From Pseudarthrobacter sp. (GTDB lineage Bacteria > Actinomycetota > Actinomycetes > Actinomycetales > Micrococcaceae), in assembly GCA_013362385.1 (NCBI GenBank), contig JABFWC010000224.1, positions 1-15,142 on the forward strand: a stretch of 15,142 bases of DNA. Direction: 5' to 3'. A model generated the notes under the pieces. That model saw only the letters and a program-made list of their open reading frames with translations. It was not told the origin of the DNA and made no database searches. A program made the position numbers and the translations under genes. Below are positions 12,594-15,142 of this stretch, piece by piece; the stretch's first letter is position 1; the number at the start of each line of letters is the position of its first letter.

Positions 12594-12860
12594 TTAGCCG
12601 TGCGAGGCCTGGCTCTGCTGCTCGGCGTTCTTCTTGGCCTGGTCGCCGGCGTTCTTCAGGGCTTCGGCGACCTTGGTCAGCATGGTGGTGTGGGTACCGG
12701 ACCAGTCCTGGCGGAACTTGTCCGCGTCAGGGCCCTTCCAGTCGGTGCCGCTCAGGACCTTGGTAAGAGTGGACTTCTGCGTCTCGATCTCGGCCGCGCC
12801 CTGCTGAAGCTTGCTGCCGAGCTGGCGAAGCTGCTCAACGTCTGCACCCCAAATTGCCAT
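12594..12860 (-). CDS. WXG100 family protein (ESAT-6-like)
   Basis: The 88-residue helical hairpin protein has the WXG motif as W41-K-G43 in the turn (TDWKGPDADKFRQDW), with amphipathic helices on either side (about 5-38 and 45-80). WXG100 proteins are usually small substrates of type VII (ESX) secretion and often act as dimers. The C-terminal YxxxD/E export signal is not seen in this copy, so it may be exported with a partner that carries it, or may dimerise with itself. No ESX component (EccC, EccD, MycP) and no second WXG100 gene is adjacent. ATG at 12860 is preceded by AAGGAGA. A strong terminator follows, so the gene appears to be alone. Confidence 0.9.
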   Translation of the reverse strand: MAIWGADVEQLRQLGSKLQQGAAEIETQKSTLTKVLSGTDWKGPDADKFRQDWSGTHTTMLTKVAEALKNAGDQAKKNAEQQSQASHG

Positions 12861-12972
12861 CAGTTTCTCCTTCTAAGATGTGGATCCGAACCCGGTCGGC
12901 ATCCCCCCGGCCTCCCGGCTCATCCGGAAGATCCATTGCCTAAAACCTACCCCGTCGCGAAAAAGAGTGTCG

Positions 12973-13025
12973 ATGGGCACCCCTGCCCATGCAAGACTCC
13001 CCATGCGTGGGCCCCTTGAAGGGGC
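12973..13025. other. Cluster of inverted repeats in the WXG100-DUF2277 intergenic region
   Basis: The 210-bp gap between divergent genes holds ATGGGCA (12973-12979) pairing with TGCCCAT (12984-12990) around CCCC. It also holds GCCCCTT (13011-13017) pairing with AAGGGGC (13019-13025) around a single base, and CCCATGC repeated between them. None has a T run. They may be operators or leader structures for the leftward WXG100 gene. Confidence 0.4.
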
Positions 13026-13058
13026 GAAAAAGGGTCGATTCCAGGCGCCGGATGAGCC

Positions 13059-13064
13059 TAGCAT
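13059..13064 (+). promoter_or_regulatory. Candidate -10 box for the DUF2277 gene (leaderless)
   Basis: TAGCAT ends exactly 6 nt before the ATG at 13071. GGGGG lies between but is too close to the start to act as a normal Shine-Dalgarno. Confidence 0.4.
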
Positions 13065-13070
13065 GGGGGT

Positions 13071-13343
13071 ATGTGCCGGAATATCCGAACCCTCCACAAC
13101 TTTGAGCCGCACGCCACGTCCGAGGAAGTGCATGCCGCCGCGCTGCAGTACGTCCGTAAGATCAGCGGCAGCACCAAGCCGTCCAAGGCCAACCAGGAGG
13201 CTTTCGACGAGGCGGTCCACGAGATTGCCCACATCACCCAGCATCTGCTGGATTCCCTGGTGACGCAGGCGCCGCCGAAGGACCGGGAGGCCGAGGCGGC
13301 CAAGGCGCGGGCGCGCGCCGTCGTACGGTACGGCGCAGCCTGA
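13071..13343 (+). CDS. DUF2277 family protein
   Basis: The 90-residue protein begins MCRNIRTLHNFEPHATSEEV and contains ALQYVRKISGSTKPSKANQE, both hallmarks of DUF2277, a small, widespread actinobacterial family with no known function. It looks soluble and mostly helical. The conserved cysteine at residue 2 and the CRNIRTL start are retained; the middle has several histidines (H50, H54, H58 in VHEIAHITQHLLD). The family's C-terminal APPKDREAEAAKARARA segment is present. ATG at 13071 is 6 nt after TAGCAT, so the mRNA is probably leaderless. It is divergent from the WXG100 gene and ends 2 nt from the stop of the convergent P-type ATPase gene. Confidence 0.92.
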   Translation: MCRNIRTLHNFEPHATSEEVHAAALQYVRKISGSTKPSKANQEAFDEAVHEIAHITQHLLDSLVTQAPPKDREAEAAKARARAVVRYGAA

Positions 13344-13345
13344 CC

Positions 13346-15142
13346 TCAGCCCTGCGGTTGGCCGAAGCTGCGCAGCCGCAGCGAGTTGGCCACCACCAGC
13401 ACTGAGCTGGCAGCCATTGCCGCGCCCGCGATCATGGGGTTGAGTAGGCCCAGGGCTGCCACCGGAATGCCCACGGCGTTGTAGAAGAAGGCCCAGAACA
13501 GGTTGGTCTTGATGGTGGCCAGTGTGCGCCGGGACAGTTCGATGGCCTGGGCCACTTGCGCCAGGTCGTTGCCCATCACGGTCAGGTCTGCGGCCTCGAT
13601 GGCCACGTCGGTCCCTGATCCCATGGCGATGCCGAGGTCGGCCTGGGCCAGGGCTGCGGCATCGTTGACCCCGTCCCCGGCCATGGCCACGGTAGCGCCC
13701 CCCGCCTGCAGCCGCCGCACGGCTTCAACCTTCCCCTCGGGCAGGACGCCGGCGTAGACGTCCTCCGCGGAGATTCCGACGGCGGCGGCCACCTGTGCAG
13801 CGACGGCCGCGTTGTCTCCGGTCAGCAGGATGGGCCGCAGGCCCAGTGACTTCAAGCGGGCGACGGCGCGGGCGGAGCCGTCTTTGACGGTGTCCCGCAG
13901 GCTGATGATCCCGGCCGCGTTGCCGTCCACGGCAACACAGATGGCGGTGGAACCGGATTCTTCCGCAGCGGCCAGCGCAGTCCGCTGCCCGGGGTCCACG
14001 GCAACCCCGTTCTGCTCCAGCCAGCCGACGCGGCCGGCGAGGACCGTCTTGCCCTCCACCGTTCCGCACACGCCGCCGCCCGGCGCAGAGCTGAAGCCCT
14101 GCACCGACGGCAAGGAGCCGTCGTCGTCCGCTGCATCGGCCGTGGCGGCTGCGGCGATGGCGCGGGCCACCGGATGCTCCGAGGCGGCCTCCACGCCTCC
14201 GGCCAGCCGCAGGAGGTCGCGGTCCCGGAAGCCGTTGAATGCCCGGGTGCGGTCCACTGCGAGGACCCCGGTGGTCACCGTACCTGTCTTGTCGAGCAGG
14301 ATGGTGTCCACCGTCCGGGTGTCCTCCAGGACCTGCGGGCCCTTGATCAGGATGCCCAGCTGGGCGCCGCGCCCGGTCCCGGTCAGCAGGCCCACGGGGG
14401 TGGCCAGGCCCAGGGCGCAGGGGCAGGCAATGACCAGGACGGCGACGGCGGCGGTGAAGGCCTGCCGCAGGTGTCCGCCGTCCGTGCCTGCCCCGGGGAA
14501 GAGGAGCCAGAGGACGAAGGTCACCGCGGCGATGGCCAGGACGACCGGAACGAAGACTGCGCTGATCCGGTCGGCGAGCCGGGCGATCGGGGCCTTGCCC
14601 GTCTGGGCCTGGGACACCAGGCGTGCCATCTGCGCAAGGGTGGTCTCGGCGCCGACCCGGGTGGCCCGGACCAGCACGCGGCCGGAGGTGTTGATGGTGG
14701 CACCGGTAACGCGGCTGTCCGGCCCCACCTCGACCGGTACCGACTCGCCGGTCACCAGGGAGGCATCCACGGCGGAACTGCCGTCGATGACCACGCCGTC
14801 GGTGGCGATCTTTTCGCCCGGGCGGACCACGAGCACGTCACCCACCTGCAGCCGGTCCGCCGGAATCGTTACCTCAACGCCGGAATGCAGCACCGTGGCA
14901 TCCTTGGCCCCGAGGTTCAGCAGGGCCTGGAGGGCATCGCCGGCCTTCTGCTTGGCGTTGGCCTCGAGGTACCTTCCCAGGAGCAGGAAGGTAGTCACCA
15001 CTGCCGCCACTTCGAAGTAGAGGCCGCCGGTTTCCATGCCGTCCATGCCGGGATGCCCGGTCATCCATGGATCTGCCACCAATTGCCAGGCGGAGAACAG
15101 GTACGCGGCCGCGACACCGATGGATACCAGGGTGTCCATCGT
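13346..15142 (-). CDS. copA: Cu(I)-exporting P1B-type ATPase, C-terminal part (cut by window end)
   Basis: The gene enters from the right edge, so its N-terminus (metal-binding domain and first helices) is missing; the ATG at 15139 is internal (TMDTLVSIGVAAAYLFS). Numbering from that Met: TGES of the actuator domain at 130-133, the metal-binding CPC in helix 6 at 239-241, phosphorylation aspartate D283 in DKTGT, HP at 322-323 and GDGVND at 488-493. YN at 553-554 and MAASS (575-579) in the last helices complete the Cu(I)-ATPase set. A methionine/histidine-rich outer loop (WMTGHPGMDGMET, 25-37) is present. The protein pumps copper(I) out of the cytoplasm using ATP. It is convergent with the DUF2277 gene, 2 nt apart, with no terminator between them. 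Confidence 0.93.
   Translation of the reverse strand, partial: TMDTLVSIGVAAAYLFSAWQLVADPWMTGHPGMDGMETGGLYFEVAAVVTTFLLLGRYLEANAKQKAGDALQALLNLGAKDATVLHSGVEVTIPADRLQVGDVLVVRPGEKIATDGVVIDGSSAVDASLVTGESVPVEVGPDSRVTGATINTSGRVLVRATRVGAETTLAQMARLVSQAQTGKAPIARLADRISAVFVPVVLAIAAVTFVLWLLFPGAGTDGGHLRQAFTAAVAVLVIACPCALGLATPVGLLTGTGRGAQLGILIKGPQVLEDTRTVDTILLDKTGTVTTGVLAVDRTRAFNGFRDRDLLRLAGGVEAASEHPVARAIAAAATADAADDDGSLPSVQGFSSAPGGGVCGTVEGKTVLAGRVGWLEQNGVAVDPGQRTALAAAEESGSTAICVAVDGNAAGIISLRDTVKDGSARAVARLKSLGLRPILLTGDNAAVAAQVAAAVGISAEDVYAGVLPEGKVEAVRRLQAGGATVAMAGDGVNDAAALAQADLGIAMGSGTDVAIEAADLTVMGNDLAQVAQAIELSRRTLATIKTNLFWAFFYNAVGIPVAALGLLNPMIAGAAMAASSVLVVANSLRLRSFGQPQG

Noticed and set aside
13011..13025. 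Hairpin GCCCCTT-G-AAGGGGC as a terminator
   Set aside because: The loop would be a single base, which cannot form a hairpin as written, and no T run follows; it is kept only as a possible operator.
12880..13263. Open frame of 127 codons overlapping the DUF2277 gene
   Set aside because: It covers the intergenic inverted repeats and a shifted frame of DUF2277, has a serine/arginine/proline-rich translation and no ribosome site.
13812..15020. Open frame of 402 codons on the plus strand
   Set aside because: It is the antisense shadow of the P-type ATPase gene, which has all its catalytic motifs on the other strand.

Overview
The window looks like a piece of chromosome from a high-GC actinobacterium, most likely Arthrobacter, Pseudarthrobacter or a relative in the Micrococcaceae. 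This is inferred from the strong G/C third-position bias, the rpsF-ssb-rpsR-rplI order with dnaB nearby, the protein styles (DUF2277, a CGNR/ABATE regulator, a lone WXG100 protein), and several genes with a -10 box only 6-7 nt before the start codon. I see no phage, transposon, plasmid or CRISPR signature, and no rRNA or tRNA gene.

Layout. 1-1293: an intergenic stretch rich in CCTAAC/GTTAGG hexamers, a leftward secreted GH16 lipoprotein gene, then a leader with one perfect DnaA box and a hairpin that can mask the rpsF ribosome binding site. 1294-3141: the rightward operon rpsF-ssb-rpsR-rplI, ending in a strong intrinsic terminator. 3205-4456: an operator-like region and an FMN reductase gene, convergent with a leftward gene for a membrane-anchored protein with two L7/L12-like repeats. 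4457-5238: a 782-bp non-coding region holding two perfect DnaA boxes (TTATCCACA) and several near matches next to two A/T-rich patches. 5239-6621: dnaB, probably starting at TTG. 6618-8228: leftward genes for a double-hotdog acyl-CoA thioesterase and a DoxX protein; a large dyad precedes the DoxX gene. 8357-10809: rightward genes for a DinF-like MATE transporter, a DUF308-like membrane protein and a small membrane protein. 10839-12493: a divergent pair, a CGNR zinc-finger regulator (left) and an EamA transporter (right). 12535-13343: a bidirectional terminator, a leftward WXG100 gene, a structured gap and a DUF2277 gene. 13346-15142: the C-terminal part of a leftward Cu(I) P-type ATPase that runs off the window.

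How the parts relate. The first half concerns translation and replication: ribosomal proteins S6, S18 and L9, single-stranded DNA binding protein and the replicative helicase. Two RNA structures (before rpsF and before rpsR) could feed ribosomal-protein levels back on translation, and the DnaA-box cluster before dnaB could link helicase expression or DnaA titration to replication. The second half is ordinary accessory chromosome: small transport, redox and regulatory units packed tightly. Two convergent pairs share a CTAG stop overlap and one pair is 2 nt apart.

The points I find most worth checking are the DnaA-box cluster, the rpsF leader, the tandem L12-like membrane protein, the CCTAAC box cluster and the 32-bp dyad before the DoxX gene. 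None of these was tested by database search; all rest on reading the sequence.
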